Shown here in pieces: positions 7,913 through 15,320 of a stretch of DNA of 38,550 nt. Location: contig CAAEBM010000039.1 in assembly GCA_900754115.1 (NCBI GenBank), positions 1 to 38,550 on the forward strand, written 5' to 3'. Numbering within the stretch: position 1 is the first letter of the stretch; every line of letters begins with the position of its first letter. A program made the position numbers and the translations under genes. The notes beneath the pieces were generated by a model, which saw nothing but the letters and a program-made list of their open reading frames with translations, was not told where the DNA came from and made no database searches. This DNA is from Bacilli bacterium. GTDB taxonomy: Bacteria; Bacillota_I; Bacilli_A; RFN20; CAG-631.

Positions 7913-10660
7913 ATGTCAAATAAAAAGGATAATAGCAATGATTTAAATAATAAAGTAAAAAAGAAAAAACGAATTGTATATGGTGAATATAAAATAGATC
8001 GTAAAAAGCCAATATATTTGAAAAATAATGAGTACAAAAAAGGTCTAACAACTGATGAAGTAGAAGAAAGAAAAGAAAACCTTCAAGTGAATATCGATGG
8101 TGTAATAGAATCCAATTTTAGCAAAACAATTAAAATTATTACAAAAGTTTTTGTGAAAAATACTTTTACCTTTTTTAATATTTTGTATATAATTGTTTTG
8201 ATATTATTATTGATTGCTAAAAAATGGAATAATCCTGATGAAACCAATCTAAATTTTGCTATAACTGATTTTATGTTTTTAGCTATAGTAAGTGTGAATT
8301 TAATTATTGGTATTATTCAAGAAACAAAGTCAAAACTTGCTATCAATAAGTTAAAATTAGTTACTAATCCTAAAGTTACACTAATCAGAAATGGTGAAAA
8401 AGTAATTGTTGAAGAAACGGAAGTAGTTTTAGATGACATTATGTATTTAACACCAGGAATCCAGATTGTTTCTGATAGCATTTTATTAGAAGGTGAAGTT
8501 GAGGTGAATGAATCACAGTTGACTGGTGAATCAGTTCCAATTAAAAAACGTCCAGGTGATATGATTTATTCAGGTAGTTTTATGGTGTCGGGTACTTCAT
8601 ATGCAAGAGTTGAGCATGTTGGAAAATTAAATGAGATAAATAAATTAACTTCACAAGCCAAAAAATATGTAGCACCGAATTCGCAAATTTTAAGTAGTTT
8701 AAAAAAACTGCTTGTAACTTTGGCAATTTTCATTGTTGTGACATCACTAGTAATGTTTTTTTCAAAATGGCCGATCAAAGATTTTATTGAGGCTTTAAAT
8801 AGTGGTAGTCTTGATGAAGCAAAAAAAATATTTTTTCAATTAGAGTATGTTAAAGCAATAAAACCGACAACAGCTGCTATTATAGGAATGATTCCAGCTG
8901 GTTTATATTTATTAACATCGGTTGCTCTTTCAGTAGGAGTTGTAAGACTTAGTAAAAATAATACTCTTGTACAAGATGTTTATTGTATTGAAATGCTTGC
9001 AAGGGTAAATGTTCTTTGTCTTGATAAAACGGGAACAATTACAAATGGGAAAATGAGTATTATACGATATGAGGAAATGAGTAAAAATCATAGTCTTCCT
9101 ATTGAGGATATTATTAGTTCAATGAATGCAGCACTACAAGAAACGAATGCTACTGCTCAAGCTTTAGTGAATTATTTTGGTACAAAAGCCATTTTGAAAC
9201 CAACGGAAGTTATTCCTTTTTCATCAGAACGTAAATATAGTGCCGTTAGTTTTGGTAGCAATGATAATTATATCATAGGTGCACCAGAATTTGTTTTAAA
9301 GGGTAGTTTTGAAAAATACGCATCTATCATTGGGGATTACGCTAATCAGGGGCTTCGAGTTATATGCCTTGCACAATCTAGTTTGCCTTTTAAAGATGGA
9401 AAAATTCAACGTTTACCACGATTGATTGCTTTAATTTTAATTGAAGATCAAATAAGGGAAGAAGCATACGATACAATTCAATATTTTAAAGATAATGGCG
9501 TGGAAGTAAAAGTTATATCAGGGGATAATCCTGTAACTGTATCTGAAGTAGCAAGAAGAGTTGGCATTGAAAATGCTGACAAGTGTATTAGTTTAGATGG
9601 AATGAGTGATGATGATATTATTGAAGCTGCTACTAAGTTTACCGTTTTTGGCCGCGTTAAACCCGAACAAAAAAAATTATTAGTTACTGCATTGAAAAAT
9701 AATGGAAAAACGGTTGCAATGACAGGTGATGGTGTGAATGATATTCCTGCTTTAAAAACAGCAGATTGTAGTATTGCTATGGCATCTGGAAATGATGCTG
9801 TAAAAAATGTTGCACAATTAGTATTAGTTGATTCTAATTTCTCTTCAATGCCTAAAGTAGTTGCTGAAGGAAGAAGAGTAATTAATAATGTTCAGCAAAC
9901 AGCAATGTTATATCTTGTAAAAACGTTATTTATGACAGTTTTAGCAGTACTTACTGCAATTGGATTCTTTAAAGTGTTTGGTCCTGAAATTGACGGTGTA
10001 AGAGATGGAACTTTTCCATTTGCTGGAGCAAAACAATTGTTAATTGTTGAAATGTTTGCAATTGGATTACCATCTATTTTCCTTGCTGTTCAATCTAATA
10101 ATTCACCTGTAAAAGGTAATTTCCTTAAAAATGCTTTAAAAAGTGCAACACCTGGTGCTGTTGGTGTTGTTTGTGCAATAGTATTTTCTTACATGCTTTC
10201 TAAGCCATATGGTTTCACAGTACCTGAAATTAAAACTGTTGTAGCTATTACAGCAACCTTTACAATTTTAATTGTTATGTGTCGGGCGTGTGTTCCTTTT
10301 ACGAGAAAAAAAATATTCTTATGTGTAGTGATGTGGGCTCTGTCTCTTACTTTAATAGTTCTTTCAATGCAACAGGTTAAACTTTTTTCTGGTAAAATTG
10401 ATATGTATGATATGTTTGGATTTGACAGTTTGACTTGGGAAATAAAAAGAATAGAGGCTGTTGGCATTGACAAAGAGCAAGAATATTTAAATGCAACGGC
10501 TTTATGGCTTTCTGTAAGTATGGTAATTATTTCTCTTGCGGTAATGCTAGGGGTTGAATTATTGATGAAGAATTTTGAATTAAATCGAGAAATAAATAAA
10601 AATAAAGTTAAAGAACAAGAAAAAAGAAAAAATCCAACTATTAAAAAAATAAAGTATTAA
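7913..10660 (+). CDS. P-type cation-transporting ATPase (CtpE-like)
   Basis: 915-residue P-type ATPase. The actuator loop LTGESVP, the phosphorylation motif CLDKTGTIT and the hinge MTGDGVND are all present, with hydrophobic segments before the actuator, around TM4 and in a C-terminal bundle. Flanking text such as SVALSVGVVRL and IEMLARVNVLC resembles the CtpE group, for which calcium uptake has been proposed in mycobacteria. The TM4 motif reads IGMIPAGL where calcium pumps usually have PEGL, so the metal-binding Glu is absent and the ion is uncertain. N- and C-termini are strongly basic. I chose the ATG at 7913 (AAGGG upstream) over an upstream ATG at 7865 that lies in the promoter region. 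A terminator follows. Confidence 0.88.
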   Translation: MSNKKDNSNDLNNKVKKKKRIVYGEYKIDRKKPIYLKNNEYKKGLTTDEVEERKENLQVNIDGVIESNFSKTIKIITKVFVKNTFTFFNILYIIVLILLLIAKKWNNPDETNLNFAITDFMFLAIVSVNLIIGIIQETKSKLAINKLKLVTNPKVTLIRNGEKVIVEETEVVLDDIMYLTPGIQIVSDSILLEGEVEVNESQLTGESVPIKKRPGDMIYSGSFMVSGTSYARVEHVGKLNEINKLTSQAKKYVAPNSQILSSLKKLLVTLAIFIVVTSLVMFFSKWPIKDFIEALNSGSLDEAKKIFFQLEYVKAIKPTTAAIIGMIPAGLYLLTSVALSVGVVRLSKNNTLVQDVYCIEMLARVNVLCLDKTGTITNGKMSIIRYEEMSKNHSLPIEDIISSMNAALQETNATAQALVNYFGTKAILKPTEVIPFSSERKYSAVSFGSNDNYIIGAPEFVLKGSFEKYASIIGDYANQGLRVICLAQSSLPFKDGKIQRLPRLIALILIEDQIREEAYDTIQYFKDNGVEVKVISGDNPVTVSEVARRVGIENADKCISLDGMSDDDIIEAATKFTVFGRVKPEQKKLLVTALKNNGKTVAMTGDGVNDIPALKTADCSIAMASGNDAVKNVAQLVLVDSNFSSMPKVVAEGRRVINNVQQTAMLYLVKTLFMTVLAVLTAIGFFKVFGPEIDGVRDGTFPFAGAKQLLIVEMFAIGLPSIFLAVQSNNSPVKGNFLKNALKSATPGAVGVVCAIVFSYMLSKPYGFTVPEIKTVVAITATFTILIVMCRACVPFTRKKIFLCVVMWALSLTLIVLSMQQVKLFSGKIDMYDMFGFDSLTWEIKRIEAVGIDKEQEYLNATALWLSVSMVIISLAVMLGVELLMKNFELNREINKNKVKEQEKRKNPTIKKIKY

Positions 10661-10687
10661 TACTTTTTAAAACTTTATATTTGTATA

Positions 10688-10723
10688 AAAATAGATTCAA
10701 AATATTTTTGAATCTATTTTTTT
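10688..10723 (+). terminator. Terminator after the P-type ATPase
   Basis: A perfect 15-bp inverted repeat, AAAATAGATTCAAAA and its complement around a 3-nt loop, followed by T residues. The A-run on the left could also serve the opposite strand. Confidence 0.85.
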
Positions 10724-10858
10724 ATTAAAATCATATGATTTATAAAAAAGAATTTTATTTTTATATTTTCTAATTGAATAAAAAGATTACTTTTCATTTG
10801 CCTACACCATTTAAACTAAATATTAATATTATAAAGTGTACTTGAAAAGAGGTGGGGT

Positions 10859-11590
10859 ATGAAAAAATTAGAATTAATTAATGTGAAAAAAACTTTTTAT
10901 ACAGAACTTGGAGCACTTGATGTAGTAGATGATATTAGTTTCGATGTCAATGAAGGTGAAATTGTAGCCATTGTAGGGCCAAGTGGGTCTGGTAAATCAA
11001 CCTTACTTAACATTATATCCAAATTATTATCGCCAACAAGTGGTGAAATAATTGTTGATGGAGATATTGGTTATATGTTTCAGCACGATCATTTATTTAA
11101 TTGGAGAACAGTTTGGAAAAATATTTTAATTGGTTTAGAAATAAAAAAGGATAAAGATCAAAAAAAAGTAGAAAGAGTAAGAGAACTATTAGAAAAATAT
11201 GGATTAATAGATTTTATTAACAATTATCCCCAAGAACTATCAGGTGGAATGAGACAACGTATAGCTTTGATAAGGACACTAGCAACAAAACCGAGCATTT
11301 TATTGCTTGATGAACCATTTTCTGCACTGGATTATCAAACTAGAGTAAAGGTTAGTAATGATATTTATCGTATAATTAAGGATCAAAATGTTTCTACTCT
11401 TTTAGTAACGCATGATATAAGTGAAGCTATTGCAATGGCTGATCGAGTAATAGTTTTGAGTCATAGACCAGCTAAATTGAAAGAAATAATTGAAATAAAA
11501 ACATCAAATGGTAAAACACCAATAGAAAAACGAAGATCTTCTGAATTTTCTCAATATTTTGATAAGATTTGGGGGTTATTAAATGAATAA
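10859..11590 (+). CDS. ABC transporter ATPase, SsuB/TauB (NitT/TauT) family
   Basis: 243 residues with Walker A GPSGSGKST, signature LSGGMRQR, Walker B LLLDEPFSALD and an H-loop (LVTHD). A Q-loop reading YMFQHDHLFNWRTVW is typical of the nitrate/sulfonate/taurine importer class and of HMP/thiamine-type relatives. It energises import of a small substrate delivered by a lipoprotein binding protein. A strong GAGGTGGGG site precedes the ATG. It overlaps the permease start by 8 bp, indicating translational coupling. The binding-protein gene usually follows the permease and would here lie past the far end of the prophage, so the substrate cannot be inferred. Confidence 0.92.
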   Translation: MKKLELINVKKTFYTELGALDVVDDISFDVNEGEIVAIVGPSGSGKSTLLNIISKLLSPTSGEIIVDGDIGYMFQHDHLFNWRTVWKNILIGLEIKKDKDQKKVERVRELLEKYGLIDFINNYPQELSGGMRQRIALIRTLATKPSILLLDEPFSALDYQTRVKVSNDIYRIIKDQNVSTLLVTHDISEAIAMADRVIVLSHRPAKLKEIIEIKTSNGKTPIEKRRSSEFSQYFDKIWGLLNE

Positions 11591-12240
11591 CCCTTTTTTA
11601 AAACAAAAAAGAAAAATGGCCATTCGAGTATTGATTATCCAAATCATTTTATTAATAGCATTTTTAATTCTTTGGGAAATTGCTTCAAGGTTGGAATGGA
11701 TAGATTCATTTTTATTTAGCAAACCAACAAGTGTTTTTAAATTATTGGTGAATTATATAAAATCAAATGAAATATATCGTCATATTGGTATCTCTGTTTT
11801 GGAAACATTATTAGGATTATGTATTGGAACCTTTGTGGGAATATTGATTGCAATAGTCTTGTGGTGGAATAAAATACTTGCAAAGATAATGGATCCTTTC
11901 TTAGTTGTTGGAAATGCCCTTCCAAAAACAGCACTTGCACCAATTCTTATTATTTGGGCAGGAACAGGAATAAAGGGAATAACTACTGTTGCAATATCCA
12001 TTTCCTTAATACTGACAATAATTTCTGCATACAACTATTTTATGCAAGTAGAAGAAGAAAAAATTAAAATGCTACAAAGTTTTCAAGCGAGTAAATGGCA
12101 GATTTTAACAAAACTCATTATTCCTGCTAATATGGCCAATATAATTAATATTATAAAAATTAATATTGGTATGAGTTGGGTTGGGGTAATTGTAGGTGAA
12201 TTCATTGTTTCTAGATATGGAATAGGTTATTTAATTATGT

Positions 12241-12268
12241 ATGGTTCACAAGTATTCCCTTGTGAAAC
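12241..12268. other. Left attachment site (attL) of the prophage
   Basis: The permease frame diverges from its family here, and the site sits about 25 bp from the recombinase stop codon. TTCACAAG (12245-12252) and CTTGTGAA (12259-12266) form an 8-bp perfect inverted repeat around TATTCC. Large serine recombinases act on short, partly palindromic sites with a central dinucleotide, which fits. The exact crossover bases cannot be set without attR or an empty site. Confidence 0.7.
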
Positions 12269-12272
12269 TAAA

Positions 12273-12297
12273 ATAAAAAAAGGTAGAAAACTACCTT
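12273..12297 (-). terminator. Terminator of the integrase gene
   Basis: On the minus strand AAGGTAG-TTTT-CTACCTT is followed by a run of seven T. It overlaps the last codons and stop of the recombinase gene, so the left prophage end is very compact. Confidence 0.75.
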
Positions 12298-13751
12298 AAT
12301 ATAATTTTTACAATTTTACCTTGATTTACTTCAATTTTTTCAAAAGTTTGTGTTATAAAATTTCTTTTTTCATGATTACTCATTATTGACCATAAGTCAC
12401 TGAATACAAATTTTAATCCGTTTAAAAAATCAACATTAATTTCTTTATTTTCTTTATCTAATAATTCCTCTTTAAAATTTAATTTATTTTCTAAACTTTT
12501 AATTTCTTCAATTAATTCATCATTTTTTGCAATATAAGAACTATCATCAATTATTCCAGCTAAATATTTATCTAAAAGTTTTGATTTTTTTTGCGTTAAT
12601 TCTTTTATTTGTTTTTCTAAAAAATCTTTATTTGTGGGAGAAGAAGTAATTTTTTTTTGTAATTTTAGAGGTTTTTTTAATTCAATAATAAAATAATCCA
12701 TATATAGTAAAAAATGTTTTTCAAATTTATCAGCATTTAAAATTTTAGTATTTAAACATGTTTGTTTTGTTGGATGACTCATGTTATAAATACATTTATA
12801 ATACCTATAAATTCTATCTTCTAGTTTTGCTTCATTTATTTTAGGATCTGTTCTCTTTGTTTTTTTGGGTGACATTTTCCAACCACAACAAGAACAATAT
12901 AAGACATCGGAAAAAATAAAATCATCATAAGCATATTTGCTAAAAACTCCTTTTGTTCTGTATGATATTGTTTTTTGTGCTTGAATAAATAATTTTTCGT
13001 CAATAATTGGTTCCACGTTTGTAGCAATTGTATCAATGACTTCTGTCATATTAAGTTTTAGTACGCAATGTCCCATATAAATTTTATTGTTAATAATTCT
13101 TTTGATGTGTAATCTGTTCCAATCTAATTTATCTATTGTTGGAATATTATTATTTCTTAAAAAAGTTGCTGTTTGATTAAAACCGTATCCATCCGCAACT
13201 TTTTCAAAAATAAGTTTTACAATCTTTGCATCAGAATTTGCGACAAAACAACCATTAATATAGTTATATCCAAATGGTACTCTTCTTCCTAATGATTTTA
13301 TACCTTGTTTTGCTTTTTGCTTTCTTCCTTCCATAGTCCTTTCATGAATTGTTGAGTGTTCAAATTCTGCAAATGTTCCTAAAATAGTTAATGTCATTTT
13401 TCCGATGCTTGTCTTATAATCAATTTGTTGGTCAACTGCATTTAAACTAACATCATATTTTTTTAACGTTTCAACTATTTCTAATAAATCTTTTGTATTT
13501 CTGCAGAGTCTATCAACTCTCAAAATTAATATATTCTCAAATAATCTTTTTTTTGCATCCTGTAGCATTTTGATTGCTGCAGGTCTTTTTTCAATTGTAG
13601 AGCCTGATATCCCCTCGTCTGCGTATATTTCTACCACTTGCCAATTCATAGCTTGACAATATTTAAATAGTTTTTCTTTCTGATGTGGTATTGAATATCC
13701 TTCTTTTGCTTGTTCTTGGGTAGATACTCTAATATAAATTGCTGTTTTCAT
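12291..13751 (-). CDS. Large serine recombinase (phage integrase)
   Basis: 486 residues. The N-terminal resolvase domain reads TAIYIRVSTQEQ with the catalytic Ser, followed by DEGISGSTIEKRPA, LRVDRLCRN and GTFAEFEHSTIHERT. The recombinase domain follows (GRRVPFGY onward), then a zinc-ribbon-like domain (YCSCCGWKM, then Cys residues near 315-335), and a coiled coil (IKELTQKKSKLLDKYLAG). This is the standard architecture of phiC31/Bxb1-type integrases and fits a prophage whose end lies right beside the gene. The start is the ATG at 13749-13751 with GAGG nine bases upstream, not the upstream ATG at 13766. It overlaps the end of the preceding small gene, so the two are translationally linked. Confidence 0.95.
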   Translation of the reverse strand: MKTAIYIRVSTQEQAKEGYSIPHQKEKLFKYCQAMNWQVVEIYADEGISGSTIEKRPAAIKMLQDAKKRLFENILILRVDRLCRNTKDLLEIVETLKKYDVSLNAVDQQIDYKTSIGKMTLTILGTFAEFEHSTIHERTMEGRKQKAKQGIKSLGRRVPFGYNYINGCFVANSDAKIVKLIFEKVADGYGFNQTATFLRNNNIPTIDKLDWNRLHIKRIINNKIYMGHCVLKLNMTEVIDTIATNVEPIIDEKLFIQAQKTISYRTKGVFSKYAYDDFIFSDVLYCSCCGWKMSPKKTKRTDPKINEAKLEDRIYRYYKCIYNMSHPTKQTCLNTKILNADKFEKHFLLYMDYFIIELKKPLKLQKKITSSPTNKDFLEKQIKELTQKKSKLLDKYLAGIIDDSSYIAKNDELIEEIKSLENKLNFKEELLDKENKEINVDFLNGLKFVFSDLWSIMSNHEKRNFITQTFEKIEVNQGKIVKIILR

Positions 13752-13953
13752 TTTTTTTATCCTCATTAATCAAAATTTTGTTGTCAATGAGTATATAATC
13801 AAATTTATTCAATTTGATATGGGAATGAAGACATTTTATTATTTCCTTTTTTTCTATATTTAATAAATTTTTATTTATTACAATAAATTTCTCTTTATCA
13901 ATTTTAAAAACTAGTCCTTTAACTTGTTGCAATTCTAATTCAATAATTTTCAT
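13729..13953 (-). CDS. Small unknown prophage protein before the integrase
   Basis: 74 residues (MKIIELELQQVKGL...), lysine- and isoleucine-rich, with no motif I recognise. A strong AAGGGGGGAAG site precedes the ATG at 13951-13953, and the gene overlaps the integrase start by 23 bp. Its place between repressor and integrase suggests either a helper of recombination (an excision-directionality role is possible) or a lysogeny accessory. Nothing in the sequence proves either. Confidence 0.7.
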   Translation of the reverse strand: MKIIELELQQVKGLVFKIDKEKFIVINKNLLNIEKKEIIKCLHSHIKLNKFDYILIDNKILINEDKKNENSNLY

Positions 13954-13989
13954 TTTCTTCCCCCCTTACTAAAAATTTAAAATTAGAAA

Positions 13990-14337
13990 TTAATTATTTT
14001 TATTTTTTATGTTTTTAGTTATTATTTTTACAGCATTTAATACATCCTCCTTTTGTTCTAAACTTAATTCCTTTACTTCTTCATATAAAGAAAAGAAGAT
14101 AGGATCTGATTCTTGTTTTTTATTTAATTCTTTTTCTGGATTTCGTATATCAGACAATCCTAAAAGATAGTCTGTTGATACATTAAAATAATCAGATAAT
14201 ATTTGCAAATAATCGTTATTTATATTTTGATGATTGTTTTCCATTTTTGAAATCGCAGCATAACTTATATTAATTGCTTTTCCTAATTCTCTAACCGTTA
14301 ATCCTTTTTCTTTTCTTAACATTTTTAATTTATTCAT
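13990..14337 (-). CDS. cI-like lysogeny repressor (HTH XRE)
   Basis: 115 residues. Residues 3-60 form an XRE helix-turn-helix: LKMLRKEKGLTVRELGKAIN, then SYAAISKMENNHQN as recognition helix region, then LQILSDYFNVSTDYLLGLSD. The rest is a short acidic/lysine-rich tail (EEVKELSLEQKEDVLNAVK) that may dimerise; no peptidase S24 domain is present, so RecA-induced self-cleavage is unlikely. The start is the ATG at 14335-14337 with AAGGAGAG upstream, inside the longer reading frame. It heads the leftward operon repressor, small protein, integrase, and faces a strong rightward promoter across three palindromic sites, the classic genetic-switch layout. Confidence 0.88.
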   Translation of the reverse strand: MNKLKMLRKEKGLTVRELGKAINISYAAISKMENNHQNINNDYLQILSDYFNVSTDYLLGLSDIRNPEKELNKKQESDPIFFSLYEEVKELSLEQKEDVLNAVKIITKNIKNKNN

Positions 14338-14349
14338 AATAGTCTCTCC

Positions 14350-14370
14350 TTGTTTCATATTTTAAAACAA
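14350..14370. promoter_or_regulatory. Operator O1 (21-bp palindrome)
   Basis: TTGTTTC-ATATTTT-AAAACAA: outer hexamers TTGTTT and AAACAA are perfectly symmetric around 9 bp. It lies between the repressor promoter and its start codon, so binding there would give autoregulation. Confidence 0.65.
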
Positions 14371-14381
14371 ACTATAGCACA

Positions 14382-14409
14382 ATTATAAACAAAAATTAAA
14401 AAAAGTAAA
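14382..14409 (-). promoter_or_regulatory. Leftward promoter of repressor and integrase
   Basis: On the minus strand TTTACT (14404-14409), 16-bp spacer, TATAAT (14382-14387). It lies between operators O1 and O2. Confidence 0.6.
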
Positions 14410-14412
14410 CAT

Positions 14413-14433
14413 TTGTTTAAAAAAACGAAACAA
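14413..14433. promoter_or_regulatory. Operator O2 (21-bp palindrome)
   Basis: TTGTTTA-AAAAAAC-GAAACAA with the same TTGTTT-N9-AAACAA geometry as O1. It ends 5 bp before the -35 box of the rightward promoter and 63 bp from O1. Confidence 0.65.
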
Positions 14434-14438
14434 AACTG

Positions 14439-14467
14439 TTGACAAATTAAATTTATTGTTATATAAT
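14439..14467 (+). promoter_or_regulatory. Rightward early promoter (PR), consensus match
   Basis: TTGACA (14439-14444), exactly 17 bp, TATAAT (14462-14467): both hexamers are perfect sigma-A consensus. The predicted start is near 14474. Operator O2 lies just upstream and O3 covers the start site, so the repressor should shut it off. Confidence 0.88.
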
Positions 14468-14474
14468 CTTGTTG

Positions 14475-14495
14475 ATGTTTCTTTTTGAGAAACAA
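14475..14495. promoter_or_regulatory. Operator O3 (21-bp palindrome), also a 5' RNA hairpin
   Basis: ATGTTTC-TTTTTGA-GAAACAA has the same heptamer-N7-heptamer spacing as O1 and O2, 62 bp further on. It overlaps the predicted start of PR. The same bases form the first hairpin of the RNA (TGTTTCT/AGAAACA), so one sequence may act as DNA operator and RNA structure. Confidence 0.6.
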
Positions 14496-14794
14496 TAAAT
14501 GACTAGTTGATACTTAGTCGCTGGAAATAGAACTCTTGAAAGCCCAGCCGAAAGAATTATAGAGTTGGTAGTAAAGGGTGGAAACACTTGCGGATCGGTT
14601 CGCACCACCTACCGAAACACAACCGATAAAGATAGGTCAGTATCAGTAAATGAAGAAACCTATCGTAGCAAAGGCATCACGGCTTAAGCCTTTGTGAATT
14701 GCACTTTTAGAAAAAAGGGGTGGCGACCAGATAGCCTAATGCCTTATGGAATTGTCGAAAACTCATAAGGAATATTTGAATAATTTAAATTTTA

Positions 14795-14832
14795 GTGTGT
14801 TAAAAAGCATTAGGTTTTTAGCACACTTTTTT
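14795..14832 (+). terminator. Terminator hairpin at the 3' end of the structured RNA
   Basis: GTGTGTTAAAAA (14795-14806) pairs with TTTTTAGCACAC (14815-14826) with a single U-G wobble; loop GCATTAGG; then six T. No clear promoter lies between it and the first early gene at 14883, so early transcription must pass through it or start at an unseen promoter. Confidence 0.85.
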
Positions 14833-14882
14833 AATGTAGTTGTTGCGTAGTTATTGGTTTAAAAATTAGGAGGTATTAAATA

Positions 14883-15071
14883 ATGGAAAAAGTAGAAGAG
14901 TATTTAAAAATAAATAAAATTGAATATTTTAACAGTTATGATTGTATCATTGTTAAAAAGAATGATGGGGAATGTTTAAAAATCAGCAAAAAAAATGGCA
15001 ATTATAAGTGCATACTTATAAGCAAAAATTATGAAGAAGTAGAAGATATAATCAAAAATTTATGTAAATAA
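14883..15071 (+). CDS. Small early prophage protein, unknown
   Basis: 62 residues, mixed charged and hydrophobic, with an alternating beta-like centre (IVKKNDGECLKISKKNGNYK) and a C-terminal acidic helix. An AGGAGG site lies 10 bp before the ATG. It is the first gene after the structured RNA and is followed 13 bp later by a Cro-like gene. I do not recognise a family; the position suggests an early regulator or anti-host protein. Confidence 0.7.
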   Translation: MEKVEEYLKINKIEYFNSYDCIIVKKNDGECLKISKKNGNYKCILISKNYEEVEDIIKNLCK

Positions 15072-15084
15072 AAGGAGGAATAAA

Positions 15085-15273
15085 ATGAATGTATTTAAAT
15101 TAAAAGGTTTAATGGCTGAACATGGAGAAACACAACAAGATATTGCAAAATTATTAGGTATAACAGCCACAGCGTTTGCAAAAAAAATGAAACAACCTAA
15201 TAGGTTTAAATTTGATGAAGTTAAAATTTTATCTCAACATTATAAAGTTGATATAAATATTTTTTTAAAATAA
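15085..15273 (+). CDS. Cro-like HTH protein
   Basis: 62 residues that are little more than one XRE-type helix-turn-helix: LKGLMAEHGETQQDIAKLLG as helices 1-2, ITATAFAKKMKQPNRF as recognition helix, then FDEVKILSQHYKVD. AAAGGAGG precedes the ATG. As the second gene of the rightward operon opposite a cI-like repressor it is the natural Cro candidate, expected to bind the same TTGTTTC-type operators and favour lytic growth. This role is inferred from position and fold. Confidence 0.8.
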   Translation: MNVFKLKGLMAEHGETQQDIAKLLGITATAFAKKMKQPNRFKFDEVKILSQHYKVDINIFLK

Positions 15274-15320
15274 ATGTTTCTAAATTATACACAAAAAATA
15301 TAAAAAAAATAAAATAAGAA

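Larger units (their letters stand above)
11583..12299 (+). pseudogene. ABC transporter permease (SsuC/TauC family), 3' end cut off by prophage
   Basis: The first 224 or so codons are a normal importer permease: TM1 LIIQIILLIAFLILWEIASR, the LETLLGLCIGTFVGILIAI segment, and the EAA-like loop FQASKWQILTKLIIPAN that contacts the ATPase. Homologues continue after GSQVF with one more membrane helix. Here the frame instead becomes PCETKIKKGRKLP and stops inside the terminator of the phage recombinase gene. The break coincides with a palindrome at 12245-12266. The loss of the last helix, as I infer it, should inactivate the importer in the lysogen. The missing 3' part is expected at the right end of the prophage, outside this window. 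Confidence 0.88.
14474..14832 (+). ncRNA. Candidate large structured phage RNA (about 360 nt) with pseudoknots and own terminator
   Basis: No plausible reading frame, higher G+C than its surroundings, a consensus promoter in front and a terminator behind. Perfect helices seen: GACTA/TAGTC (14501-14505/14515-14519); GCTGG/CCAGC (14520-14524/14544-14548) interleaved with AACTCT/AGAGTT (14531-14536/14561-14566); GGTGG/CCACC with GGTA/TACC (14567-14613) closing over TGCG/CGCA; loop ATCGGTT (14594-14600) matching AACCGAT (14621-14627); GATAGGT/ACCTATC (14631-14637/14658-14664); CAAAGGC/GCCTTTG (14669-14675/14688-14694); CTTATG/CATAAG (14743-14748/14764-14769). The 12-bp terminator stem 14795-14826 has the loop GCATTAGG, complementary to 14735-14742. 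I cannot match it to a named RNA family (not tmRNA, RNase P or 6S); large phage RNAs such as GOLLD or ROOL are longer. It may be free-standing or the leader of the early operon. Confidence 0.72.

Noticed and set aside
10724..10858. TPP or other riboswitch before the SsuB-like gene
   Set aside because: The region is short and nearly all A/T, with no conserved aptamer motif such as CTGAGA.
14474..14832. tmRNA, RNase P RNA, group I or group II intron
   Set aside because: None of their hallmark sequences are seen: no tRNA-like ends or tag frame, no RNase P core, no intron domain V or P7 core.
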